A DNA stretch of 64,000 nucleotides, taken from contig JAEYNP010000016.1 in assembly GCA_023412495.1 (NCBI GenBank), forward strand, positions 1 to 64,000, read 5' to 3'. Both the position numbers and the translations under genes were made by a program. Origin of the DNA: Pseudomonadota bacterium (GTDB lineage: Bacteria > Desulfobacterota > Desulfobulbia > Desulfobulbales > Desulfocapsaceae). This document shows, piece by piece, positions 44,048 through 53,389 of the stretch. The notes beneath the pieces were generated by a model. The model did no database searches. It saw nothing but the letters and a program-made list of their open reading frames with translations, and had not been told where the DNA came from. The stretch's first letter is position 1; each line of letters starts with the position of its first letter.

Positions 44048-45742
44048 ATGGCAGCACAAAAAATCGTGGTCATCGGCGGTTCGGCGGCAGGGGCGAAGGC
44101 CGCTGCTAAGGCGAGACGGCTGGACCAGCAGGCCGAGATAACCATTATTCAGAAAGAACCCGATCTCTCCATGGCCGCCTGCGGCTACCCTTATTATGTG
44201 GGCGGGGTTTTCAATGATCGGAAGATGTTGCTTGCCACTCCCACGGGTGTGGTCCGCGACCCGACGTTCTTTGCAAAAACCAAAAACATCAAGGCCCACA
44301 CGCTGACCGAAGCGGTGGCCATCGACCCGCGGAAAAAGGAGATTGTCTGCCGCGACCTCAAGACTGCACGGGAGTGGACTATTCCCTACGACAAGCTGAT
44401 TCTCAGCACCGGCGCTTCCGCCGTTCCGCTCCCTGTACCTGGAGTGGAACTTGCCGGGGTGACCAACCTGCTCTCCATGGCCGATACGGATTTTCTGCGG
44501 ACGGTGAGGGACGAAAAGAAGGCCTCACGGGCGGTAGTCATCGGCGGCGGCCTGATCGGTGTCGAAACATGCGAGGCTCTGCGTGTGTCTGGGCTCGATG
44601 TGGCCCTGGTGGAGATGGCGCCGCGGATCCTTACCTTTCTGGATCCGCAGCTGGCAGGGCTTGTTGAAAACCATATGCGGGGTAAGGGTGTCAAGGTGTT
44701 GACCGGAACCGCCCTAAAAGGCTTCCTCGGCGAGGCCGGCAGGCTCGCCGCGGTCCGGCTGCAAAACGATGCCATCATCGACTGCGAGGTGGCTGTGGTG
44801 GCGACCGGGGTGCGGCCGAACGTGCAATTGGCAAAATCTGCCGGACTTGCCATCGGCGAATTGGGAGGTATTGTCGTGGATGAGCACATGGCGACCTCCG
44901 ATCCGGATATCTTTGCCGCCGGCGACTGCGTGGAAGTGGAGCATTTGCTTACCGGGCGGAAGGTGCTCGCGCCCATGGGCGACCTGGCCAATCTCCAGGG
45001 CCGGGTGGCGGGGGAGAATGCGGCCACCGGCGGAAATATCGCTTTCCCTGGCACGATCCAGACGACGATCTGCAAGGTCTTCGATTTTGCCGCGGGATCC
45101 GCGGGACTCACCGAAGAGGCAGCCGAACGACATGGTTTTTCGACTATTTCCGTTGTCAACGCCAGCCCGGACAGACCGGGTTTCATGGGCGCGGGGCTCT
45201 TGGTTTCGAAGATCGTCGCCGAAAAATCGAGCGGGCGGATTCTCGGCTACCAGTGCGTCGGCAGCGGCGATGTCAGTCGGCAGCTGGCGACCGCCGCCAT
45301 GGCCATTCAGGGGGGGATGACCCTCGGCCGCCTCACTTGCCTCGATTTGCCCTATGCGCCGCCCTTTTCACTGGCCATCGATCATTTCATCGCCTCGGCC
45401 CACATTCTCGAGAACAAGTTAAAGGGAAGGTTGAAGACAATTACCGCAGCGGAGGTGAAAGAGAGGATCGGCAGGGAACCGCTACCCTTCCTGCTCGACG
45501 GCCGCGGGCCGGACGAGTACGAAGCGCTGCGCCTCGGCATCGGTGAACGGTATATTCCGCTGGGAGCCCTGCGGGACAAGCTCGGCGAATTGCCGGCCGA
45601 CAAGGATGCGGAGATCATCTGCTTCTGCAAAATCAGTCTGCGCGGCTACGAAACGGCCCTGATTCTCGAAGCGAACGGCTGGACCAACGTCCGGGTCATG
45701 GAGGGCGGAATAATGGCCTGGCCTTATGAGCGGGAGAAATAA
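44048..45742 (+). CDS. CoA-disulfide reductase-like flavoprotein fused to a rhodanese domain
   Basis: A 564-residue fusion. FAD motif IVVIGGSAAGAKAAAKARR is at the start, and the single active-site Cys is in SMAACGYPYYVGG near residue 42, as in CoA-disulfide reductases. The NADH site is VVIGGGLIGVETCEAL near 160, and ATSDPDIFAAGDCVEVEH closes the FAD fold. From about residue 475 a rhodanese domain follows (LLDGRGPDEYEALRLG) with its Cys in FCKISLRGYETALIL. This CoADR-RHD layout is known for enzymes reducing CoA disulfide/persulfide or sulfur. It fits anaerobic sulfur metabolism. AAAGGAGGAG precedes the ATG. Confidence 0.88.
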   Translation: MAAQKIVVIGGSAAGAKAAAKARRLDQQAEITIIQKEPDLSMAACGYPYYVGGVFNDRKMLLATPTGVVRDPTFFAKTKNIKAHTLTEAVAIDPRKKEIVCRDLKTAREWTIPYDKLILSTGASAVPLPVPGVELAGVTNLLSMADTDFLRTVRDEKKASRAVVIGGGLIGVETCEALRVSGLDVALVEMAPRILTFLDPQLAGLVENHMRGKGVKVLTGTALKGFLGEAGRLAAVRLQNDAIIDCEVAVVATGVRPNVQLAKSAGLAIGELGGIVVDEHMATSDPDIFAAGDCVEVEHLLTGRKVLAPMGDLANLQGRVAGENAATGGNIAFPGTIQTTICKVFDFAAGSAGLTEEAAERHGFSTISVVNASPDRPGFMGAGLLVSKIVAEKSSGRILGYQCVGSGDVSRQLATAAMAIQGGMTLGRLTCLDLPYAPPFSLAIDHFIASAHILENKLKGRLKTITAAEVKERIGREPLPFLLDGRGPDEYEALRLGIGERYIPLGALRDKLGELPADKDAEIICFCKISLRGYETALILEANGWTNVRVMEGGIMAWPYEREK

Positions 45743-45867
45743 GAGCCGTTTTGCGTGGTAAACCGGCCGAGCGGTTGCCGCTATTCCCTGTTGACACGGT
45801 TCGGGGAAAGTTTGTATTTTCACGATTCACCCTTGTGAAAATCAATTTTCCCTATTTGGAGGAATGC

Positions 45868-47064
45868 ATGTGGCAAAAAATTGAAGCGGCGCCGGCCGAT
45901 TCGATCCTCGGGCTGACCGAGGCCTTCCGGAATGACCCCAACCCGCGGAAGGTCAATCTGGGAGTGGGAGTGTACAAAGACGAGGCCGGCAAAACGCCGA
46001 TCCTCGACTGCGTCAAAGCGGCGGAAAAAATGCTGCTCGAGCGGGAAAGCACCAAAAGCTATCTGCCGATCTCGGGCGACCCGACCTATGCCGCCGAGGT
46101 CCAGAAACTGCTCTTCGGCGAGGCCGGGGAGGTGATCGCCAGTGGCCGGGCGGCTACGGCCCATGCCCCGGGCGGCACGGGCGCTTTGCGGGTGGGCGGC
46201 GATCTTCTGAAAAAATTCTACCCGAACGCCAGGGTCTGGATCAGCAAGCCGACCTGGGCCAACCATAAAGGTGTGTTCAAGACCGCAGGCTTCGAACTCG
46301 CCGAGTACGACTATTACAACCCCACCACCCGGGCCGTGGATTTCGAGGCCATGGTCAAGAGCCTCGAGAAGGTGCCCGCAGGCGACGTAGTCCTACTCCA
46401 CGCCTGCTGCCACAACCCGAGCGGCGTCGATCTCACGAATGACCAATGGACGAAGGTTGCGGCCGTCGGCGCATCCAGGGGTTGGATCCCCTTCCTCGAT
46501 TTCGCCTACCAGGGCTTCGGCGAAGGCGTGGAGCAGGACCGCTTCGGCATCGAGGCCTTCGCCGCCACCGGCGTCGATTTCTTCGTCGCCAGCTCCTTTT
46601 CAAAGAACTTCGGCCTCTATAACGAGCGGACCGGGGCTTTGACCATCGTCAGCCCAAGTGCGGCGGAGGCGGCGGTGGCCATGAGCCACCTGAAGACCAC
46701 CATCCGGGTCATCTACTCCAACCCGCCGGCCCATGGCGGACTGGTGGTGGCGACCATCCTCAGCAACGCGGAGCTGCGCGCTCAGTGGCTCGACGAGCTG
46801 GCTGCCATGCGAGACCGCATCAAGGCCATGCGGGTTGCCCTGGTCGAAGGGCTTACCGCCCGGAAGGTCAAGGGGGATTTCTCCTCGATCATCAGTCAGC
46901 GCGGCATGTTTTCCTTCAGCGGCCTGTCCGATGAGGTGGTCCAGTGGCTGCGGGCCAACAAGTCGATCTACGTGGTCGCCGGCGGCCGGATCAACCTGGC
47001 CGGCCTGACCAGGGCCAATATCGATTATGTCTGCGACGCCATCGCCGAGGCGATGAACGGATAA
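45868..47064 (+). CDS. Aspartate/aromatic amino acid aminotransferase
   Basis: A 398-residue PLP enzyme of the AspC/TyrB type. Family landmarks are RKVNLGVGVYKDEAGKTPIL (split, VNLGVGVYKDE), ACCHNPSGVDLT, and the PLP-lysine in SSFSKNFGLYNERTGA. The C-terminal INLAGLTRANIDYV matches the usual INVAGL-x-x-x-N. It interconverts aspartate/oxaloacetate or aromatic amino acids with 2-oxoglutarate. GGAGGAATGC precedes the ATG. It follows the CoADR-like gene by 125 bases and ends before a strong terminator. Confidence 0.93.
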   Translation: MWQKIEAAPADSILGLTEAFRNDPNPRKVNLGVGVYKDEAGKTPILDCVKAAEKMLLERESTKSYLPISGDPTYAAEVQKLLFGEAGEVIASGRAATAHAPGGTGALRVGGDLLKKFYPNARVWISKPTWANHKGVFKTAGFELAEYDYYNPTTRAVDFEAMVKSLEKVPAGDVVLLHACCHNPSGVDLTNDQWTKVAAVGASRGWIPFLDFAYQGFGEGVEQDRFGIEAFAATGVDFFVASSFSKNFGLYNERTGALTIVSPSAAEAAVAMSHLKTTIRVIYSNPPAHGGLVVATILSNAELRAQWLDELAAMRDRIKAMRVALVEGLTARKVKGDFSSIISQRGMFSFSGLSDEVVQWLRANKSIYVVAGGRINLAGLTRANIDYVCDAIAEAMNG

Positions 47065-47082
47065 ATTTCGCAGCATCGACCT

Positions 47083-47124
47083 AAAAAAGGGGCGGAGGTG
47101 ATTATCACCTCCGCCCCTTTTTTG
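47083..47124. terminator. Strong terminator after the aminotransferase gene
   Basis: AAAAAAGGGGCGGAGGTGAT pairs perfectly with the facing ATCACCTCCGCCCCTTTTTT. The A-run and T-run make it work in both directions. Confidence 0.95.
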
Positions 47125-47280
47125 CGTTCAACCAGCCTGAGGGAGAAGCAGCCGGATTTCTCATGGATATAGTGTCGATTTCAATAAACTGATGTAAACA
47201 TTCAGATAGAGACGATATTCCGAAATGTGAGTTGATTGGAGATGCCGGGTTTGTCTTGGGATCGAAAAAATCGCTATCGG

Positions 47281-47311
47281 ATCGGGATCGATTTTCGAAA
47301 GCGATCCCGAT
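47281..47311 (-). terminator. Likely terminator of the glycyl radical enzyme operon
   Basis: ATCGGGATCG pairs with CGATCCCGAT around ATTTTCGAAAG. On the minus strand it is followed about 12 bases later by GATTTTTTCG. It lies just past the stop of the glycyl radical enzyme gene. Confidence 0.6.
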
Positions 47312-47326
47312 TTAGATTTGGGAAAA

Positions 47327-49684
47327 TTACACCAGCTCCTGCTCAGTCCGGCTGATGATCTCCTCCTGATGCTCCAGGTCGAGGTCGACAAAGTAGTCGC
47401 TATAGCCGGCTACCCGGACAAGGAGGTTGCGGTACTCGTCGGGATGTTGCTGGGCGTTGCGCAGGGTCCCGGTGTCAACCACATTGAACTGGATGTGGTG
47501 ACCGCCCAAAGTGAAGTAGGTCCGGATGAGGCTGCCCAGCTTGTCGAGATCCTGCTCAGTCTTCAGGACGCTCGGCAAAAAGCGCTGGTTGAGCAGGGTC
47601 CCGCCGGATTTCAGCTGGTCCATTTTGGCGAGGGACTTGATCACCGCGGTCGGGCCGTTGCGGTCGGCGCCGTGGGACGGCGAGGTGCCGTCGGACTCGG
47701 GCAGATGGGCGAAACGGCCGTTGGCGGAGGCCCCGAGCATCCGGCCGAAGTAGACGTGGCAAGTGGTGGACAGCATGTTGAGGTGGTAGACGGTGCCCTT
47801 GGTGTTGGCGCGGCCGTCGATGGTCGTAAAGAGAGAGGCGTAGACCTGCTTCATGATGTCGTCGGCCCGATCGTCGTCGTTGCCGTAGAAGGGTGTTTTG
47901 TTCCAGAGCTTGAGGCGAAGCGGCTCCTCGCCAGCGAAGTTGCCCTTCAGCGCGGCCAGCAGCCTGTCCATGGGAATGCCGCCCTCGAAGACATGGGTCT
48001 TGATCGCCGACAGGCTGTCGGTGATAGTGCCGATGCCGCAGCACTGGATATAGTTGGTGTTGTAGCGCGGCCCGCCGTCGTAGTAATCGCGGCCCTTCTC
48101 GATGCAGTCGTGGATGACCACGGAGAGGAACGGCGCCGGCGAATACTTGGCGTACATCCGCTCGATGTAGTTGTTCACCCTGATCTTCAGGTCGACCACG
48201 TACTCGAGCTGGCGGGAGAAGGCCTCGTAGAGCTCATCGAATGTGTGAAAGGAGGCCGGATCTCCGGTTTCTATAGTGATCATCCTGCCGGTCAGCTGGT
48301 CGCGGCCGTTGTTGAGCGTCACCTCCAGGATCTTCGGGACATTCAAATAGCCGGTGAGGATGTAGGCTTCCTTGCCGAAGGCCCCGGTCTCGATGCAGCC
48401 GCTGGTGCCGCCTTCCCGGGCGTCCTCCACGGTCTTGCCGACCCGCACCTGCTCCATGATCACCGCATCGGTGTTGAAAACCGAAGGATAGCCGTAGCCC
48501 TTGCGGATCACCCGCGCCGCGGCTTTCAGAAAGCGGTCCGGAGTCTTGCTGCTGATGTGGACGCTCGGCTGGGGCTGGAGGAGATGCAGCTCGTCCGAGA
48601 CCTCGAGGCAGAGGTAGGAGACCTCGCTCGTGGCATCGGCGCCGGACCGGTCGAGACCGCCGAGGTTGATCTGGGTGAAGTCGTTGTAGGTGCCGCTCTC
48701 CTTGGCGGTGACCCCGACCTTGGGCGGGGCGCTGTGGTTGTTGATCTTGATCCACAGGCAGGATAGCAGCTCTTTGGCCCGCTCACGGTCAAGGCTCCCC
48801 TCGGCCACCTCTTTTTCGTAAAAGGGACGGAGGTGCTGGTCGATGTGGCCTGGTGTCATGGCATCCCAGCCGTTCAGCTCGGTGATGGTGCCGAGATGGA
48901 CGAACCAGTACATCTGCAGGGCCTCGTGGAAGGTACGGGGCTTTTCCGCCGGCACACGTCGGCAGATCGCGGCAATCTGCGCGAGCTCCTCCCTCCGCTC
49001 GGGGTCTGCCGTTGCGGCGGCCATCTTTTCGGCGAGCTCCGCGTGACGTTCGGCAAAGAGAATCGCCGCATCGCAGGCGATGGCCATTGCCTGGAGCTGC
49101 TCCGCCTGGTCCGCCGCCTCCGGGTCATTGCCATAATCCAATCGGCCGAGCCGATCTGCGATCCTCTTCTTGAAATCGCTCATGCCCATAGTGAAGATCG
49201 TGCCGTCCAAAGCAGTGTGGCCGGGCGCCCGCTGCTCCATGAACTCGGTGAAGAGGCCCGCCTCGTAGGCAACCCGCCACTCCTCCGGAACCTGACTAAA
49301 AATGCGGTCACGCATCGAGCGGCCCTGCCAGTAGGGAATGACCTCTTCTTCATATCGGCGGATGTCTTCCTCGGCCACCCGATAGCTGGTCATGGCCCTG
49401 TCGTTCAGGATCCGCAAGTCCTCGGCGCTGTGGCAAGTGAGTTCGGGGAAGGTGGGCACCACTTTGGGGGCCGGGCCGCGCTCGCCGACCAGCAGCTCGC
49501 CCTCGCCGATGTAGAGCGTCTTGTGTTCGCAGATATGCTTGAAGCAGAGGGCCCGCAGCACAGGCAGAGAGTATTTGCCGTAGTTATCCCGATAGAATTC
49601 GGTTTCGAGGAGCGCCCGTTCGATGGAAATGGCGGGCTGGGCTTCAAAACTCTGCTGGCGCAGTCTGGTAATCCGGCTGTTCAT
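47327..49684 (-). CDS. Glycyl radical enzyme, trans-4-hydroxyproline dehydratase (HypD)-like
   Basis: A 785-residue member of the pyruvate formate-lyase family. The active-site Cys is in GGTSGCIETGAFGKEAY (near residue 430) and the radical Gly in LVRVAGYSDYF near the C-terminus. The GC(I/V)E motif marks the dehydratase/eliminase branch. Other stretches recalled from HypD are present: FTEFMEQRAPGHT, ELNGWDAMTPG, ESGTYNDF and GGTLLNQRF, including positions equivalent to the Asp, Ser and Phe of its substrate pocket. HypD makes pyrroline-5-carboxylate from 4-hydroxyproline. Its usual partner, P5C reductase, is not adjacent, so another hydroxylated substrate is possible. Confidence 0.82.
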   Translation of the reverse strand: MNSRITRLRQQSFEAQPAISIERALLETEFYRDNYGKYSLPVLRALCFKHICEHKTLYIGEGELLVGERGPAPKVVPTFPELTCHSAEDLRILNDRAMTSYRVAEEDIRRYEEEVIPYWQGRSMRDRIFSQVPEEWRVAYEAGLFTEFMEQRAPGHTALDGTIFTMGMSDFKKRIADRLGRLDYGNDPEAADQAEQLQAMAIACDAAILFAERHAELAEKMAAATADPERREELAQIAAICRRVPAEKPRTFHEALQMYWFVHLGTITELNGWDAMTPGHIDQHLRPFYEKEVAEGSLDRERAKELLSCLWIKINNHSAPPKVGVTAKESGTYNDFTQINLGGLDRSGADATSEVSYLCLEVSDELHLLQPQPSVHISSKTPDRFLKAAARVIRKGYGYPSVFNTDAVIMEQVRVGKTVEDAREGGTSGCIETGAFGKEAYILTGYLNVPKILEVTLNNGRDQLTGRMITIETGDPASFHTFDELYEAFSRQLEYVVDLKIRVNNYIERMYAKYSPAPFLSVVIHDCIEKGRDYYDGGPRYNTNYIQCCGIGTITDSLSAIKTHVFEGGIPMDRLLAALKGNFAGEEPLRLKLWNKTPFYGNDDDRADDIMKQVYASLFTTIDGRANTKGTVYHLNMLSTTCHVYFGRMLGASANGRFAHLPESDGTSPSHGADRNGPTAVIKSLAKMDQLKSGGTLLNQRFLPSVLKTEQDLDKLGSLIRTYFTLGGHHIQFNVVDTGTLRNAQQHPDEYRNLLVRVAGYSDYFVDLDLEHQEEIISRTEQELV

Positions 49685-49686
49685 GG

Positions 49687-50598
49687 TTATCCTCCGATTC
49701 GGACATCGTCGCTGTACTGCCTGAGTATCTCCACAATCCGGGAGAGGGTTTCGCCGGTTGGGGCGGTGAAAAGTGTTCCCTGATAAAATTTGTTCAGTTT
49801 CCGGTACTTGGCGGTGGCGGAAGGATGGTAGGGAAGGACGTCGATGCCTTCCACGCTGCGGCAGCCGGCGGCAAAGGCCCCGGTGGCATGAATGTTTTGC
49901 TCGTCGGCATTGACGCCTTCAATAAGGGGGATGCGGATCCTGATGGGTTTGCCGGTGGCGGCAAGAGCCTCAAGGTTTCTGAGGATCAGGTCGTTCCCCA
50001 CTCCGGTAAAATGTTCATGGCGCTTGCCGTCCATGAGTTTCACATCGAAGAGAAAGAGTTCCGCAACCTCGGCGATACGCAGCAGTGTTTCAGTGGGGGC
50101 AAAGCCGCTGGTGTCGACTGCCCGATGAATGCCGAGCGACCCACAGGCCACAAGCAGAGCGAAGAGGGCCTCGGGTTGGCAGAGCGGTTCCCCGCCGGAG
50201 CAGGTGACACCGCCGCCGGATTGGTCGAAAAAAGGCAGATCCTTCTTGATTTCCAGGAGCAGCTCGTCTATCCCCATCCGCCAGCCGGTCGACTCGTGGG
50301 CCAGCGCCGGACAGATGTCGATACAGGTCCGGCACAGGGTGCAGAGAGCCTCCTCGCGGCGGATGCCCTCCGGCGTCATCCGCAAAACCTTCTCCGGACA
50401 GCTTTCGACGCACTCGCGGCACCCCACGCACTTCTCCTCCAGGCTCAGCATCCTTATCTTGAAATCCATACCCTCGGGATTATGGCACCAATGGCAGGCC
50501 AGGGGACAGCCCTTGAAGAAGATGGTTGTCCGAATATTGGGCCCGTCATGCAAGGCGTAGCGTTTGATGGCGAATATGGTGGCGGTGAGAGTAGTCAT
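49687..50598 (-). CDS. Glycyl radical enzyme activase (radical SAM)
   Basis: A 303-residue radical SAM protein. The SAM cluster motif is KGCPLACHWCHNPEG near residue 27. A ferredoxin-like insert follows with two clusters, CVGCRECVESCP and CTLCRTCIDICP, as in activases of non-PFL glycyl radical enzymes. TCSGGEPLCQPE is the next SAM-binding motif. It should install the glycyl radical in the enzyme encoded two bases downstream, with which it must be cotranscribed. ATG at 50598 is chosen over a TTG five codons upstream; neither has a strong ribosome site. Confidence 0.92.
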   Translation of the reverse strand: MTTLTATIFAIKRYALHDGPNIRTTIFFKGCPLACHWCHNPEGMDFKIRMLSLEEKCVGCRECVESCPEKVLRMTPEGIRREEALCTLCRTCIDICPALAHESTGWRMGIDELLLEIKKDLPFFDQSGGGVTCSGGEPLCQPEALFALLVACGSLGIHRAVDTSGFAPTETLLRIAEVAELFLFDVKLMDGKRHEHFTGVGNDLILRNLEALAATGKPIRIRIPLIEGVNADEQNIHATGAFAAGCRSVEGIDVLPYHPSATAKYRKLNKFYQGTLFTAPTGETLSRIVEILRQYSDDVRIGG

Positions 50599-50664
50599 GC
50601 TGCAATGAAACAATAAATATCATTATCGAGCAATATAACTTTTGCAGGCAAAGAAGACTATTTT

Positions 50665-50683
50665 GTATACGATAAATGTATAC
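50665..50683. promoter_or_regulatory. Candidate operator upstream of the glycyl radical enzyme operon
   Basis: GTATAC-N7-GTATAC inside an AT-rich region, 67-85 bases before the activase ATG. GTATAC cores of this kind are typical of GntR-family (FadR-type) operators. No GntR gene is present in the window, so the regulator would be elsewhere. Confidence 0.45.
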
Positions 50684-50744
50684 TATTTATGAGACTTGCA
50701 AAAGAAAAATAACAAATTGCATGTGATGGCAGAATTCGCCTCTG

Positions 50745-50853
50745 TTAGTACCTAGAAATCTTCTTGTTTTTAAAATGAAATTTCGTGAAGGTACTGATCC
50801 CCTTTGCAGTGGGAGGGATAATACCTTTGGGTGGAGGGCGTAAGCCCGCATTA
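50745..50853 (-). repeat. Dispersed multi-hairpin repeat, copy E
   Basis: Plus strand starts TTAGTACCTAGAAATC, then AAATTTCGTGAAGGTACT, GATCCCC, GGGAGGGATAATACC and ends AAGCCCGCATTA. The GCGGGC stem is degraded (GGAGGGCGTAAGCCCGC), so this copy is older. It lies in the 388-base gap between the activase and the flavoprotein gene. Confidence 0.8.
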
Positions 50854-50986
50854 GTGAATTAACCGGTAATAACCGGTTGTTGCGGATAATTCCCGGAAAA
50901 AACTTCTCAAAGAAAAACGGCAAAGGTGGTAGACTTCGACAAGCACGACAACAACTCGAGCCAATCGACGATAAGGAGAACGAGTC

Positions 50987-51562
50987 ATGAGGATGCTGGT
51001 ACTGCTCGGAAGCCCCCGCAAGGGCGGCAACAGTGAGACCTTAGGCCGCAAGGTCGGCGAGGCGATGGAGAAGGAAGGCTGGACTGTGGACTACATCCGG
51101 CTGAACGATCTGCAGCTCCGGTCGTGCCAGGGCTGCGGCGGCTGCGAGAAGACCGGCGTCTGCGTGATCAAGGACGATATGACGGGGGTGTACGAGGCGG
51201 TGGACGCCGCCGATCGAATTCTGCTGGTCAGCCCCGTGTATTTCTACGGGCTCTCAGGCCAGGCCAAAATCTGCGGTGACCGGTTCCAGGCGCGTTGGTC
51301 GAGGAAATACGTACTCGGCGTCAGGTTCCGTCAGGGAGAAGGGCGCAAGGGATATCTCCTCTCCACCTCCGCCACCAAGGGTCCGAAGATTTTCGAATGC
51401 AGTATTCTGACCACCAGGTACATCTTCGATGCCATGGATATCGAATACGGAGGTGAATTCTTGGTAAAGGGTGTCGATTCCAGGGAGGCCATTCGCCACA
51501 TGCCGGAGGAATTGACCAGGGCTGAGCAGTTCGGCAGGGATATCGCTTCTGGCCGTATCTGA
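50987..51562 (+). CDS. Iron-sulfur flavoprotein / NAD(P)H-dependent FMN reductase family
   Basis: A 191-residue flavodoxin-like protein. LVLLGSPRKGGNSETLGRKV is the FMN phosphate loop. The CQGCGGCEKTGVC cluster near residue 46 is the compact Cys motif of the iron-sulfur flavoprotein family, which holds a [4Fe-4S] cluster. VSPVYFYGLSGQAK follows as in the family. It probably transfers electrons in anaerobic metabolism or oxygen/oxidant defence. AAGGAG precedes the ATG. Monocistronic. Confidence 0.88.
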   Translation: MRMLVLLGSPRKGGNSETLGRKVGEAMEKEGWTVDYIRLNDLQLRSCQGCGGCEKTGVCVIKDDMTGVYEAVDAADRILLVSPVYFYGLSGQAKICGDRFQARWSRKYVLGVRFRQGEGRKGYLLSTSATKGPKIFECSILTTRYIFDAMDIEYGGEFLVKGVDSREAIRHMPEELTRAEQFGRDIASGRI

Positions 51563-51712
51563 AGCCATTTTCCGCCATTTTTACTGGCGATTGGTTGTTT
51601 CTTTTCCGGCCCTTTTCTGCTATGTAAGGATGTTTTACCGCAAACTCGGCCTTCCGGGCTTTGAGTACCCGGAAAATCCGTGCCGAGACTCGGCCACTCT
51701 CACTATTGACCA

Positions 51713-53389
51713 ATGAAAAGAAATATCAGCAAATTTGCTGCCGACACCTACGACCTCGTCATCGTCGGCGGCGGCATACACGGTGCAGTACTTGCGCTGG
51801 CGGCGGTGCGGGCCGGTTACCGCACCGCCCTGTTCGAAAAAGGCGATTTCGGCCATTCCACCTCGGCCAACAGCCTTAAAATAATCCATGGCGGCATCCG
51901 CTATCTGCAGCATGGCGATTTCAAGCGCATGCGCGAATCAATCGCCTCGCGCCGGGCGATGATGGCGTTTGCCCCTCACCTGGTCAAGCCGTTGGCTTGC
52001 CTGATGCCCACCTACGGCCACGGCATCAAGGGCCGGGAAATGATGCGGGCAGCCTTCGCCGTTTACGATGCGGTGGCCTTCGACCGCAACCGGGGCCTGC
52101 CGATCGACAACCGGCTGCCCCCGGGTACCTCGATTTCCTCCGAGGCAGTCAAATGGGCGATTCCAGGTATCAGGGAAAACGGACTCACCGGCGGGGCGGT
52201 CTGGTATGATGCCATCGCCGGCAACACCGAACGTCTAGTGCTCGAGTACGTTCTAGAAGCGGCCCGCTATGGCGCCGACGTAGCAAACTACGCCGAAATC
52301 CTGGGGGTGGAAAAGAAAGACGGCCGGGTAATCGGGGTGACGGTCAGGGACCTGCAGGCCGGCAGGACGATTGCCGTGGAAAGCCGGATCGTGGTCAATG
52401 CCGCCGGGCCCTGGCTCGAACGGCTGGTTGGCGGCCGGTTACCGGGTGCCGGCCAGCTCTGGGCTACGGCCACCAACATCGTGGTGAAAAAGAGACTGTT
52501 CCGCAAATATGCGGTGGGACTGGAAGGCTATACCGACTACACCGACCGCGACGCCATCATCAAGCGCGGCAAGAGGCTTTTTTTCTTCGTCCCCTGGCAG
52601 GAGGACTACACCATGATCGGCACCTCCTATAAACCCTATCACGGAGCGATCGACGATTTCGCCCTGCGACGCGAGGACGTTGCCGAAATCGTCGACGACA
52701 TCAACAGGATTTATCCGCCGGCCCAGCTGACCATGAACGATGTCACCTTCTGCCACGGCGGACTCCTGCCCATGACCGAGGCAGATGTCAATCGGGTCGA
52801 TTCGGTCCAGCTCGACAAATCCTCGCAGATCATGGATCATGGTCCGGATGGCCTCCCCGGTTTCTTCTCCATCAAGGGCGTCAAATATACCACTGCCCCG
52901 GACGTCGCCGATAAGATGGTGCGTCTGCTGCATGATGAAAAGGTGCTGGGCCCCCGGGTACCCGGCTCGTACGTGTCCCTTGCCCCTAAGCGGCTCGACC
53001 ATGGACCAGTCATCAGGGAACTGGGCCGGGAGTATGAGCGGATAAGAAGACATCTCCAAGGCTTGTACGGCACGCACTGGCGGTCGGTCTTCGAGACGCT
53101 GGTGGAACAGGGCGAGGCCGGGAAGAATGCGTTGTGGCTGAGCGAGGACCCGGCGCTTCTGGCCGCGGAGGTGCTTTATTTCATTCGAGAGGAGATGGCC
53201 TCGACCTTGGCCGATGTGGTGCTCCGCAGATCCCATCTGGGATCGGCGGAATGCCCCGACAGCGTCACCTTGAACCGCATCGTCGAAATCATGGGCGCCG
53301 AACTGGCCTGGACCGAGGAAGAAAAGACCAAGCAAACCGAGCATGTTCTGCAGGTATACGCACCGCTCAAGGAGTCGGTTACGCCATGA
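51713..53389 (+). CDS. FAD-dependent glycerol-3-phosphate dehydrogenase (GlpD-like)
   Basis: A 558-residue FAD oxidase. The Rossmann motif DLVIVGGGIHGAVLALAAVR is near residue 12. The GlpD hallmarks IHGGIRYLQHGDFKRMRES, DRNRGLPIDNRLPPG and VNAAGPWLERLV are present. GlpD oxidises glycerol-3-phosphate to dihydroxyacetone phosphate. Here the gene opens a translationally coupled operon with a methyltransferase, a glycosyltransferase and an NAD-dependent epimerase, so it may serve a glycolipid or polysaccharide pathway rather than glycerol catabolism. The C-terminal 120 residues are like the GlpD cap. Confidence 0.85.
   Translation: MKRNISKFAADTYDLVIVGGGIHGAVLALAAVRAGYRTALFEKGDFGHSTSANSLKIIHGGIRYLQHGDFKRMRESIASRRAMMAFAPHLVKPLACLMPTYGHGIKGREMMRAAFAVYDAVAFDRNRGLPIDNRLPPGTSISSEAVKWAIPGIRENGLTGGAVWYDAIAGNTERLVLEYVLEAARYGADVANYAEILGVEKKDGRVIGVTVRDLQAGRTIAVESRIVVNAAGPWLERLVGGRLPGAGQLWATATNIVVKKRLFRKYAVGLEGYTDYTDRDAIIKRGKRLFFFVPWQEDYTMIGTSYKPYHGAIDDFALRREDVAEIVDDINRIYPPAQLTMNDVTFCHGGLLPMTEADVNRVDSVQLDKSSQIMDHGPDGLPGFFSIKGVKYTTAPDVADKMVRLLHDEKVLGPRVPGSYVSLAPKRLDHGPVIRELGREYERIRRHLQGLYGTHWRSVFETLVEQGEAGKNALWLSEDPALLAAEVLYFIREEMASTLADVVLRRSHLGSAECPDSVTLNRIVEIMGAELAWTEEEKTKQTEHVLQVYAPLKESVTP

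Noticed and set aside
47318..48766. 482-codon plus-strand frame opposite the glycyl radical enzyme
   Set aside because: Antisense shadow of a fully motif-bearing gene.
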